Source: Streptomyces termitum
GTDB taxonomy: Bacteria; Actinomycetota; Actinomycetes; Streptomycetales; Streptomycetaceae
DNA length: 64,000 nucleotides
NCBI RefSeq assembly: GCF_014650175.1
Contig: NZ_BMUL01000015.1
Coordinates: forward strand, 1-64,000
Direction: 5' to 3'
Shown one piece after another: positions 8,792 to 16,340 of this stretch. Positions within the stretch are counted from its first letter, which is position 1. Every line of letters starts with the position of its first letter. The notes beneath the pieces are model-generated. The model did not search any database and was not told the DNA's origin. It worked only from the letters and a program-made list of their open reading frames with translations. Made by a program: the position numbers and the translations under genes.

Positions 8792-8836
8792 ACCGAAAGC
8801 GTACCGGCCCCCGCCTCCGACGGAGCAGGGGCCGTA

Positions 8837-9523
8837 TCAACGTTCGAAGCGGTAGCCCATGCCGGGTTCGGTGACGAAGTGGCGGGGGTGCGAGGGGTCG
8901 GCCTCCAGCTTGCGGCGCAGCTGCGCCATGTAGACCCGGAGGTAGTTGGTCTCGGTGCCGTAGGAGGGCCCCCAGACCTCCTGGAGGAGCTGCTTCTGGC
9001 TGACGAGCCGGCCGCCGTTGCGGACCAGGACCTCCAGGAGGTGCCACTCGGTGGGGGTGAGCCGGACGTCGCGCCCGTCGCGGTGCACCTTCTTGGCGGC
9101 GAGGTCGACGGTGAAGCCGGCCGTCTCGACCACGACGACGCCGTCCTCGGCGCCGCCGACGGGCTCGGCGCGGCGGACGGCGGCGCGCAGCCGGGCGAGC
9201 AGCTCGTCCATGCCGAAGGGCTTGGTGACGTAGTCGTCGGCGCCCGCGTCGAGCGCCTCGACCTTCTCGTCGGAGGTGTGCCGGGCGGAGAGCACGATGA
9301 TCGGGACGCGGGTCCAGCCGCGCAGCCCCTTGATGACGTCGACGCCGTCGATGTCGGGCAGACCGAGGTCGAGGACGACGACGTCGGGGTGGCGCTCGGC
9401 GGCGAGCCGGAGGGCGGTGGCGCCGTCGGGGGCGGCCTCGACCTCGTACTTCCGCGCCTTGAGGTTGATCACCAGGGCGCGGACGATCTGCGGCTCGTCG
9501 TCGACCACGAGGACCCGGGTCAT
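8837..9523 (-). CDS. kdpE: OmpR-family response regulator KdpE
   Basis: 228 residues. Receiver domain 1-120 with the acidic pair D8/D9, phospho-acceptor D52 in VVLDLGLPD, T/S at LSA (79-80) and K101 in VTKPF. A winged-helix DNA-binding domain (about 130-226) follows with the KdpE-type TPTEWHLLEVLVRNGGRLVSQKQLL and TNYLRVYMAQLRRKLE motifs. Paired with the sensor KdpD 82 bases upstream on the same strand. In other bacteria KdpE activates kdpFABC when potassium is scarce. No kdpFABC lies in this window, so its target is elsewhere or different. Confidence 0.92.
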   Translation of the reverse strand: MTRVLVVDDEPQIVRALVINLKARKYEVEAAPDGATALRLAAERHPDVVVLDLGLPDIDGVDVIKGLRGWTRVPIIVLSARHTSDEKVEALDAGADDYVTKPFGMDELLARLRAAVRRAEPVGGAEDGVVVVETAGFTVDLAAKKVHRDGRDVRLTPTEWHLLEVLVRNGGRLVSQKQLLQEVWGPSYGTETNYLRVYMAQLRRKLEADPSHPRHFVTEPGMGYRFER

Positions 9524-9605
9524 GTCGGGGGCCTTCCTTCTGCTGTACGGACGCTGTGCGGAGCTGTGGGAGGAGCGGAGGGGGTACGGGGGCGGGGCGC
9601 GGGTC

Positions 9606-12152
9606 TCAGGTGACCAGGTGGGCCGGCGGGCCGTCCTCCGGGGCCGCCGGGGCGCCCGGCGCGGCCCGCAGCGTGAGGACCATGGTGAGCCCGCCGCCCG
9701 GGGTGTCCTCGGCGCTGAGGGTGCCGCCCATGGCCTCCACGAAGCCGCGGGCGACCGCGAGGCCGAGGCCGACGCCGGAGCCGCGCGGGGCGTCGCCGAA
9801 GCGCTGGAAGGGCTCGAAGATGCCGTCCTTGGAGTCGTCGGGGACGCCGGGGCCGCGGTCGACGACCCGCACCTCGACCCGGTCGCCCAGGACGCTGGCG
9901 CCGACGGCGACGGGGACGCCGGCGGGGCTGTACTTGACGGCGTTCTCGACGATGTTGGCGACGGCCCGTTCGAGGAGGCCCTTGTCGACCTCGACCATCG
10001 GCAGGGTCTCCGGGACGTCGGCCTCGGCGCTGCCGTCCGGGACGCCGCCGAGGGCCATCGGGACGACCTCGTCGAGGTCGACGGCGCGGATCAGCGGGGT
10101 GACCGTGCCGGTCTGGAGGCGGGACATGTCGAGGAGGTTGCCGACGAGGTGGTCGAGCCGGTCGGCGCCCGCCTCGATGCCCTCCAGGAGTTCGGCCCGG
10201 TCCTCCTCGGACCAGTCGACGTCGTCGGAGCGGAGCGAGGTCACGGACGCCTTGATGCCGGCCAGCGGGGTGCGCAGGTCGTGGCTGACGGCGGCGAGGA
10301 GGGAGGTGCGGATCTTGTTGCCCTCGGCGAGCTTGCGGGCCTCCTCGGCCTCCCCGACGAGCCGCTGCCGGTCGAGGACGACGGCGGCCTGGGCGGCGAA
10401 GGCGCCGAGCACCCGGCGGTCCTCGGCGGGCAGCACCCGGCCGCTGAGGGCGAGCGCCAGGTGGTCGCCGACCGGCATGTCGACGTCGGCGTCCTCCGGG
10501 CGGCGGGCCGGGTGCGGGCCGACGGTGGCGGCCTGGGTCCAGGGCTCGGCGCCGTCGGCCCGCTCCAGGAGGGCGACGGACTCCATGGAGAAGGTCTCCC
10601 GGACCCGTTCCAGGAGGGCGTCGAGGCTGGTCTCGCCGCGCAGCACGCTGCCCGCGAGGTAGGAGAGCACCTCGGACTCGGCGCGCAGCCGGGCCGCCTG
10701 GTGGGTGCGGCGGGCGGCGAGGTCCACCACGGAGGCGACGGACATGGCGACGCCGAAGAAGACCGCTATGGCGACGATGTTCTTGGGGTCGGCGACGGTC
10801 AGCCGGTGGATCGGCGGGGTGAAGAACCAGTTGAGCAGCAGCGAGCCGACGGCCGCCGAGGCGAGCGCCGGAAGGAAGCCGCCGAGCAGGGCCGCGCCGA
10901 CGGTGAGGGCGAGGAAGAGCAGCATGTCGTTGGCGAGCCCGAGGTCCGCGTCGACGTGGGTGAGGAGCAGGGCGAGGACGAGCGGGCCGACGACGCCGAC
11001 CAGCCAGCCGGCCAGGATGCGGGAGCCGGCGATCCGGGCGCCCTGCGCGACGGGCAGGCCGCGGCCCTTGGCGACCTCGCCGTGGGTGACGATGTGGACG
11101 TCGAGGTCGGGTCCCGAGTCGCGGGCGACGGTCTGGCCGACGCCGGGGCCGAAGACGTACTGCCAGGAGCGGCGGCGGCTGGAGCCGAGGACGATCTGGG
11201 TGGCGTTGACGCCCCGGGCGAACTCCAGGAGGGCGGTCGGTATGTCGTCGCCGATGACGTGGTGGAAGGTGCCGCCGAGGTCCTCGACGAGGGTCCGCTG
11301 GAGCGCGAGCTCCTTGGGCGAGGCGGCGGTGAGGCCGTCGCTGCGGGCGATGTAGACGGCGAGGACCTCGCCGCCGGCGCCCTTCTCGGCGAGGCGGGTG
11401 GCGCGCCGTATCAGGGTGCGGCCCTCGGGTCCGCCGGTGAGGCCGACGACGATCCGCTCGCGGGCCTGCCAGGTGGAGCGGATGTTGTGCTCGCCCCGGT
11501 ACTGCCGCAGGTACTCGTCGACCCGGTCGGCGGTCCACAGCAGGGCCAGCTCGCGCAGGGCGGTGAGGTTGCCGGGGCGGAAGTAGTTGGAGAGGGCCGC
11601 GTCGACCTTGTCGGGGGTGTAGACGTTGCCGTGCGCCATGCGGCGGCGCAGCGCCTCGGGCGACATGTCGACCAGTTCGATCTGGTCGGCCCGGCGGACG
11701 ATCTCGTCGGGGACGGTCTCGCGCTGGCGCACGCCGGTGATCGACTCGACGACGTCGCCCAGCGACTCCAGGTGCTGGATGTTGACGGTGGAGACCACGT
11801 CGATGCCGGCGGCGAGGAGTTCGGCGACGTCCTGCCAGCGCTTGGGATTGCGGGAGCCGGGGACGTTGGTGTGGGCGAGTTCGTCGACGAGGGCGACGGC
11901 GGGGCGGCGGTCGAGGACCGCGTCCACGTCCATCTCGGTGAAGACGGCGCCCCGGTACTCGATCTCGCGGCGGGGCAGCTGCTCCAGGCCGTGCAGCATG
12001 ACCTCGGTGCGCGGGCGGCCGTGGTGCTCGACGAAGGCGACGACGCAGTCGGTGCCGCGCTCCACCCGGCGGTGCGCCTCGGCCAGCATCGCGTACGTCT
12101 TGCCGACGCCCGGCGCCGCGCCGAGGTAGATCCGAAGCTTGCCACGTCCCAT
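9606..12152 (-). CDS. kdpD: Potassium sensor histidine kinase KdpD
   Basis: 848 residues from ATG 12152 (GRGKLRIYLG). Domains in order: KdpD domain with Walker A GAAPGVGKT (10-18) and Walker B LVDELAHTN; a universal-stress-protein-like domain (about 215-355: RIVVGLTGGPEGRTLIRRA ... ATQIVLGSSRRRSW); four transmembrane helices (about 375-480); a GAF-like region; HisKA with the phospho-acceptor His in AVSHDLRTPLAG; and HATPase with ENAVKYSP, DRGPGVP and GSGVGLGLAVARGF. It senses low potassium or turgor and phosphorylates KdpE; in firmicutes the USP domain binds c-di-AMP. Full length. Divergent from the YCII gene, with a 180-base shared upstream region. Confidence 0.93.
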   Translation of the reverse strand: MGRGKLRIYLGAAPGVGKTYAMLAEAHRRVERGTDCVVAFVEHHGRPRTEVMLHGLEQLPRREIEYRGAVFTEMDVDAVLDRRPAVALVDELAHTNVPGSRNPKRWQDVAELLAAGIDVVSTVNIQHLESLGDVVESITGVRQRETVPDEIVRRADQIELVDMSPEALRRRMAHGNVYTPDKVDAALSNYFRPGNLTALRELALLWTADRVDEYLRQYRGEHNIRSTWQARERIVVGLTGGPEGRTLIRRATRLAEKGAGGEVLAVYIARSDGLTAASPKELALQRTLVEDLGGTFHHVIGDDIPTALLEFARGVNATQIVLGSSRRRSWQYVFGPGVGQTVARDSGPDLDVHIVTHGEVAKGRGLPVAQGARIAGSRILAGWLVGVVGPLVLALLLTHVDADLGLANDMLLFLALTVGAALLGGFLPALASAAVGSLLLNWFFTPPIHRLTVADPKNIVAIAVFFGVAMSVASVVDLAARRTHQAARLRAESEVLSYLAGSVLRGETSLDALLERVRETFSMESVALLERADGAEPWTQAATVGPHPARRPEDADVDMPVGDHLALALSGRVLPAEDRRVLGAFAAQAAVVLDRQRLVGEAEEARKLAEGNKIRTSLLAAVSHDLRTPLAGIKASVTSLRSDDVDWSEEDRAELLEGIEAGADRLDHLVGNLLDMSRLQTGTVTPLIRAVDLDEVVPMALGGVPDGSAEADVPETLPMVEVDKGLLERAVANIVENAVKYSPAGVPVAVGASVLGDRVEVRVVDRGPGVPDDSKDGIFEPFQRFGDAPRGSGVGLGLAVARGFVEAMGGTLSAEDTPGGGLTMVLTLRAAPGAPAAPEDGPPAHLVT

Positions 12153-12332
12153 GTGCCGACCATACGTCCGGCCGATCGGACATTCCGCACACCTGTGCAC
12201 GCCCCCGGGCGGTATTGACGTGTTTCTGATGCGGTCGGCGGAGCCTGTCGTGTAGAGAACGCGGGAACGGCTCCGACCACGGAGTGACGGCGGGCCACCG
12301 GGCCCGCCCCGACCGGCTTCGAGGAGCACCCC

Positions 12333-12734
12333 GTGAAGTACATGCTGATGATGCAGTTCGCCGCGCACACCCTCGACACCCCCTCGCTCGACGCGTGGGC
12401 ACCCCAGGACGTCCGCGCCCACATCGCCTTCATGCGGGAGGTGAACGGGAAGCTGGCGGCGGCGGGCGAGCTGGACCGGGCGGAGGGCCTGGCGATGCCG
12501 GAGACCGCGCGGATCGTGCGGGCCGGCGCGGACGGCGCCCCGGCGGTGGTGACCGACGGGCCCTTCGCGGAGACGAAGGAGTTCCTGGCGGGCTGGTGGA
12601 TCGTGGACGTCCCGTCCGAGGCCCGCGCGCTGGAGATCGCGGCCGAGGTGTCGGCGGCTCCCGGCCCCGGCGGGGCGCCCCTGAACATGCCGATCGAGGT
12701 CCGGGCCGTCCCGGCGGGCCCGCCGGAGGTCTGA
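12333..12734 (+). CDS. YCII/DGPF-domain protein
   Basis: 133 residues from GTG 12333 behind GAGGAG. A single ferredoxin-like YCII domain with the diagnostic DGPFAETKE motif (about 84-92) and WWIVDVPSEARALEIA. Family members are small, often encoded beside ECF sigma factors of the SigJ/ECF41 type, but no sigma gene is adjacent here. The enzymatic role is unknown; relatives of YciI have a His-Asp pair proposed to be catalytic. TTGACG at 12215-12220 could be a -35 element, but no good -10 follows it. Confidence 0.85.
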   Translation: MKYMLMMQFAAHTLDTPSLDAWAPQDVRAHIAFMREVNGKLAAAGELDRAEGLAMPETARIVRAGADGAPAVVTDGPFAETKEFLAGWWIVDVPSEARALEIAAEVSAAPGPGGAPLNMPIEVRAVPAGPPEV

Positions 12735-12744
12735 GCGGCCCGGC

Positions 12745-12785
12745 GGCGGGGAGGGCCGCCCCGACCGGGCGGCTCTCCCCGCCGG
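12745..12785. terminator. Bidirectional terminator between YCII gene and ABC ATPase gene
   Basis: Arms 12745-12762 and 12768-12785, 18 base pairs with a single G-T wobble and a 5-base loop, centred between the two convergent stop codons. Confidence 0.85.
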
Positions 12786-12787
12786 AC

Positions 12788-13519
12788 TCAGTCCTCTTCG
12801 ACGATCTCGCCGTCGCGCAGTTCGAGGACCCGGTCGGCGAGGCCCAGGAGCTGGTGGTCGTGGGTGGCGACGAGGGCGGTGCAGCCCTCGCTGCGGACCA
12901 CGGCCCGCAGCAGCTCCATCACGGCGAGGCCGGTCTCGGCGTCGAGCTGGCCGGTGGGCTCGTCGGCGATGAGCAGGGCCGGCTTGTTGGCGAGCGCGCG
13001 GGCGATGGCGACGCGCTGCTGCTGGCCGCCGGAGAGCTCGCCGGGGCGCTGGTTGGCGTGGTCGGCGAGGCCGACGAGGGCGAGGAGCAGGCCGACGCGG
13101 TCCTCGCGCTCCTTGGGGTCGGCCTTGCGCAGCCGCAGCGGGACGCCGACGTTCTCGGCGGCGGAGAGGATCGGCAGCAGGCCGAAGGACTGGAAGATGA
13201 AGCCGATCCGGTCCCGGCGCAGCTCCAGGAGGCCCTCCTCGCCGAGGGTGGAGAGGTCGGTGCCGTCGATGACGATCCGGCCGCCGTCGGCGCTGTCGAG
13301 CCCGCCGACGAGGTTGAGGAGGGTGGTCTTGCCGGAGCCGGAGCGGCCGCGGAGCGCGACCAGCTCGCCGCGCGGGATCTCGAAGGAGACGCCCTTGAGG
13401 GCGTGGACGGCGGCCTCGCCCTCGCCGAACGACCGGCGCAGCGCCTCCACCTTGATCATCGGTTCGGCCGACGGGTCCTCGATGACGGCCGTCGCGGACC
13501 CCGTGCTGTTCTCGCTCAC
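12788..13519 (-). CDS. ABC transporter ATP-binding protein, LolD/MacB type, without adjacent permease
   Basis: 243 residues from GTG 13519; an in-frame ATG at 13543 overlaps the GAGGAGGGG ribosome binding site and is less likely. Contains Walker A GRSGSGKTT, Q-loop FIFQSFGLLP, signature LSGGQQQR, Walker B LLIADEPTGQLD and the H-loop ATHD, so it should hydrolyse ATP. The pattern (ALKGVSFEIPRGELVALRGRSGSGKTTLLNLVGGLD) is that of LolD/FtsE/MacB-type subunits, which work with FtsX/MacB-like permeases. No permease gene is next to it on either side. The transported substrate cannot be inferred. Confidence 0.9.
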   Translation of the reverse strand: MSENSTGSATAVIEDPSAEPMIKVEALRRSFGEGEAAVHALKGVSFEIPRGELVALRGRSGSGKTTLLNLVGGLDSADGGRIVIDGTDLSTLGEEGLLELRRDRIGFIFQSFGLLPILSAAENVGVPLRLRKADPKEREDRVGLLLALVGLADHANQRPGELSGGQQQRVAIARALANKPALLIADEPTGQLDAETGLAVMELLRAVVRSEGCTALVATHDHQLLGLADRVLELRDGEIVEED

Positions 13520-13720
13520 CCTGCGTTCCCCCTCCTCGAACACGTGCGCTGGCCAGTATGGTCGTCCGCCGCCGCCGAGGCCAGAGCCGTACGGCCCCGG
13601 CCCGCGCCCACGCCCCGCTTTCCCGCCCCTGTGCCGTTTTGTCCGCCGGATCCGCGCCGGACCGCCGGACCCGCCCCCCGGCCGGTGGTACGGGGCTCCG
13701 CGCGGCCCCCGTGAAAGGCC

Positions 13721-13765
13721 GGTGGGCCGCCTTCCGTACGGGGTGCGTACGGAAGACGGCCCACC
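13721..13765 (-). terminator. Terminator downstream of the DUF3710 gene
   Basis: Twenty-base arms 13721-13740 and 13746-13765 with one mismatch and a GGGTG loop, 30 bases past the DUF3710 stop codon and well upstream of the ABC ATPase start. Confidence 0.85.
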
Positions 13766-13795
13766 GGACCGGGGCGCCGGGGCACCCGGGACGAC

Positions 13796-14563
13796 TCAGC
13801 GGATCTCGGAGATCTCCGGTCCGCGCTGGAGCTGGCCCATGCCGCCGGAGAAGCGGGACCCGGCCTGCTCCTCCTGCTGCACGCCGTCCGGCACCATCTG
13901 CGCGTCGTTCGGCAGCTTGAGGACGATCGGGTCGCGGGGGGCCATCGGGCCCTCGCCGCGGACGACCACGGTGTCCCGGACGATCTGCTCCAACAGACCG
14001 GCCGCCTCGGGCTGCACCGCGCCCTGGCCGGAGATGACGCCGCGCAGGAACCAGCGCGGGCCGTCGACGCCGACGAAGCGCACGATCTGCACGCCGCGGT
14101 TGCCGTCGGGGAGCTGGACGGGGACCTGCGCGCGCAGCTCCCAGCCGAGGGGGCCCTCGACCTCGTCGATGACACCGCCCTGCTGGACGATGCCGGTCGC
14201 GATCTCGTCGCGGACCTCGCCCCAGATGCCCTCCTTCTTGGGGGCGGCGAAGCCCTGGAGCTGCACGGCGCTGTCGCGCAGCACGATGGTCGCGGCGACG
14301 ATCGCGTCGCCCGCGACCTCCACGCGGAGCTCCATGCCGTCGACACCGGGGACGTACAGGCCCCCGAGGTCCACGCGGCCCTCTTCGGGCTGGGCGACCT
14401 CGGAGATGTCCCAGGGTCCGTCGGGCCGGGGGGCCGGCGGAAGGTTCACCCTGCGCGGCCGGTCGGCCGCGTCCGCGGCGTCCTCGCCGTCCACCGCGTC
14501 GACGACCTGCTCGACCTCGCCCGCCTCGTCGGCGGCACCGCTCTTCTTGCGACGTCCGAACAC
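13796..14563 (-). CDS. DUF3710 family protein
   Basis: 255 residues from GTG 14563, behind GGAAGGACAGTGAC. A basic N-terminus (FGRRKKSG) and an acidic linker (to about 45) are followed by the DUF3710 core: PWDISEVAQPEEGRVDLGGLYVPGVDGMELRV, LQGFAAPKKEGIWGEVRDEIA, and VDGPRWFLRGVISGQ. An actinobacterial family of unknown function, usually next to dut (Rv2696c beside Rv2697c from memory), as here: only one base separates it from the dut stop. No transmembrane segment or catalytic motif is seen. Confidence 0.88.
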   Translation of the reverse strand: MFGRRKKSGAADEAGEVEQVVDAVDGEDAADAADRPRRVNLPPAPRPDGPWDISEVAQPEEGRVDLGGLYVPGVDGMELRVEVAGDAIVAATIVLRDSAVQLQGFAAPKKEGIWGEVRDEIATGIVQQGGVIDEVEGPLGWELRAQVPVQLPDGNRGVQIVRFVGVDGPRWFLRGVISGQGAVQPEAAGLLEQIVRDTVVVRGEGPMAPRDPIVLKLPNDAQMVPDGVQQEEQAGSRFSGGMGQLQRGPEISEIR

Positions 14564-14564
14564 G

Positions 14565-15077
14565 TCACTGTCCTTCCCGGTCGGATACGACCGAAGCGTA
14601 TCGATTCCCACCCGCTGTGCCGTCCACGGCGGCATGACCGCCGGTGGACCCGAAGCCCCCCTCGGCCCGCGCCGAGCCGGGAAGCTCCGCCACCTCGTGG
14701 AAGCGCACCTTCTCGACCTGCTGGACGACCAGTTGGGCAATCCGGTCGAACCGTTCGAACCGCACCGTCTCGCGCGGGTCGAGATTGACCACGATCACCT
14801 TGATCTCTCCACGGTACCCGGCATCCACCGTCCCCGGGGCATTCACGAGCGCGACTCCGCAGCGGGCGGCCAGTCCGGAGCGGGGGTGCACGAAGGCGGC
14901 GTAACCGTCGGGGAGGGCGATCGAGACGCCGGTGGGCAGCACGGCGCGCTCGCCGGGGGCCAGTTCGGCGGCCTCGGTGGTGACCAGGTCGGCACCCGCG
15001 TCGCCGGGGTGGCCGTAGGCGGGCAGCGGCACCTCGGGGTCGACCCGGCGGATCAGCACGTCGACGGGGGCGCGCAT
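14565..15077 (-). CDS. dut: dUTP diphosphatase (dUTPase), trimeric type
   Basis: 170 residues. All five trimeric dUTPase motifs are present: PGDAGADLVT (motif 1, metal-binding Asp), PRSGLAARCGV (motif 2), GTVDAGYRGEIKV (motif 3, catalytic Asp), RIAQLVVQQV (motif 4) and the flexible C-terminal ARAEGGFGSTG (motif 5, nucleotide lid). Converts dUTP to dUMP and pyrophosphate, keeping uracil out of DNA and feeding dTMP synthesis. The tail beyond motif 5 (HAAVDGTAGGNRYASVVS) is longer than usual. Start ATG 15077 overlaps the thioesterase stop by one base; operon PaaI-like, dut, DUF3710. Confidence 0.95.
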   Translation of the reverse strand: MRAPVDVLIRRVDPEVPLPAYGHPGDAGADLVTTEAAELAPGERAVLPTGVSIALPDGYAAFVHPRSGLAARCGVALVNAPGTVDAGYRGEIKVIVVNLDPRETVRFERFDRIAQLVVQQVEKVRFHEVAELPGSARAEGGFGSTGGHAAVDGTAGGNRYASVVSDREGQ

Positions 15078-15661
15078 CAGGGGTTCACCTCGAAGGCGCG
15101 GGCCCGGCGGACCTGGTCGGGGTCGGACATGGCGGCCCGGATCTCCTCCGGCCGGCCGTTGTCGACGAAGTGGTCGACCTTGACCTCGACGAAGACGGCG
15201 CCGGCGCGGACGGCGACGGGGCCGTCGGGGCCGCCGAGCCGGCCGGTGGCGGTCGAGTAGATCTTGCGGCCGTGGACGGCGGTGACCTCGGCCTGGAGGT
15301 GCAGGACGGTGCCGACGGGCACGGGCCGGACGAAGTCGGTCTCCAGGCGGCCGGTCACGGCGATCACGCGGAGCAGCCAGTTCAGGGAGCCGAGGGTCTC
15401 GTCGAGCGCGGTGGCGAGCACGCCGCCGTGGGCGAGGCCGGGGGCGCCCTGGTGGTCCGGGGTCACGGTGAACTCGGCGGTGACGGTCACGCCCTCGCCC
15501 GCGCGCGCGTCCAGGTGGAGCCCGTGGGGCTGGCCGCCGCCGCAGCCGAAGCAGTGCTCGTAGTGCGAGCCGAGCGGCTCGCCCGGGGCGGGCGCGTCCG
15601 GGTGGCGGACCGGCGCCGAGGCGTCGGGCGGCGGGGTCAGGGCGGCAGATGTTGCAGTCAC
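15077..15661 (-). CDS. PaaI-type hotdog thioesterase
   Basis: 194 residues from GTG 15661. A Pro/Ala-rich N-terminus precedes a CxxC-bearing stretch (HYEHCFGCGGGQPHGLHL) and a hotdog fold with the PaaI core GAPGLAHGGVLATALDETLG (catalytic-region His-Gly-Gly and an Asp/Glu in the following helix). Probably hydrolyses an acyl-CoA thioester; the substrate is unknown. The two cysteines resemble the small Cys motif seen at the N-terminus of many actinobacterial paralogues. Translationally coupled to dut by a one-base overlap. Confidence 0.85.
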   Translation of the reverse strand: MTATSAALTPPPDASAPVRHPDAPAPGEPLGSHYEHCFGCGGGQPHGLHLDARAGEGVTVTAEFTVTPDHQGAPGLAHGGVLATALDETLGSLNWLLRVIAVTGRLETDFVRPVPVGTVLHLQAEVTAVHGRKIYSTATGRLGGPDGPVAVRAGAVFVEVKVDHFVDNGRPEEIRAAMSDPDQVRRARAFEVNP

Positions 15662-15719
15662 AGGCGCAGACCTTACCCGCGCCGACGGGCGGCGGTCGCG
15701 CCGTGCCAAGCTTGGACGC

Positions 15720-16244
15720 ATGCAGCCTTCCACGCCGTCTCCGGCCCCCTCCCCCGAGTCCCCCGGGTCCGCCGCCTCCCCCTCGGCACCGGCGGCCCCG
15801 CGTTTCGACGAGCGGCTGACCGTGCCGGGCTCGTGGTGGGTGATCGTGGGGCTGCTCGCGCTCTCCGGCGGCCTGATCACCTTCCCGCTGGGGACGGTGC
15901 CGCTGCTGGGCGGTCTGATCGTGGCGGGGGTCGCGGCCGGTGTGGCCGCCTCCTCGTACGGCTCCGCCCGCATCCGGGTGGTGGCCGGCTCGCTGGTGGC
16001 GGGCGACGCCCGGGTGCCGGTGTCGGCGCTGGGGGCGGTCGAGGTGCTGGACGAGGAGGAGGCGCGCGCCTGGCGCACGCACAAGGCCGATCCGCGCGCC
16101 TTCCTGCTGATGCGCAGCTACGTGCCCCGGGCGGTGCGGATCGAGGTCACGGACCCGGCGGACCCGACCCCGTACCTGTACCTCTCGACCCGCGACCCGG
16201 AGGGTCTGGCGGCGGCGGTGGAGGCGGTGCGGGCGGAGGGCTGA
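15720..16244 (+). CDS. DUF3093 family membrane protein
   Basis: 174 residues. A Pro/Ser-rich N-terminus (1-30), then two hydrophobic segments (about 41-57 and 60-80: WWVIVGLLALSGGLITFPLG, LLGGLIVAGVAAGVAASSYG) and a soluble domain with LVAGDARVPVSALGAVEVLDEEEARAWRTHKADPRAFLLMR, PYLYLSTRDPEGL. I recognise the DUF3093 pattern; from memory it lies divergently beside dut in mycobacteria (Rv2698) as it does here. Function unknown. ATG at 15720, 58 bases from the divergent thioesterase start. Confidence 0.85.
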   Translation: MQPSTPSPAPSPESPGSAASPSAPAAPRFDERLTVPGSWWVIVGLLALSGGLITFPLGTVPLLGGLIVAGVAAGVAASSYGSARIRVVAGSLVAGDARVPVSALGAVEVLDEEEARAWRTHKADPRAFLLMRSYVPRAVRIEVTDPADPTPYLYLSTRDPEGLAAAVEAVRAEG

Positions 16245-16297
16245 GCCCTTCCGGGAGTGCCGTCGCCCGTCCCTGCCGGGCTGTCGTCGCCCCTGCC

Positions 16298-16340
16298 GAC
16301 CGTTCCCGTCCGGGGCCGCTCCAGGCGGCCCGGGACGGTC
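16298..16340. terminator. Hairpin between DUF3093 gene and EcsC-like gene
   Basis: Outer arms GACCGT/ACGGTC and an inner perfect GGCCGC-TCCAG-GGCCGC-type stem, with small bulges between. It sits between convergent genes and touches the stop codon of the leftward one. Confidence 0.6.

Noticed and set aside
12215..12260. Possible sigma-70 promoter starting TTGACG for the YCII gene
   Set aside because: No acceptable -10 box at 16-19 bases; too weak to list as a feature.
13519..13543. ATG 13543 as start of the lone ABC ATPase
   Set aside because: Codons 3-5 (GAG GAG GGG) are the ribosome binding site for GTG 13519, so the upstream ATG would remove spacing for initiation.
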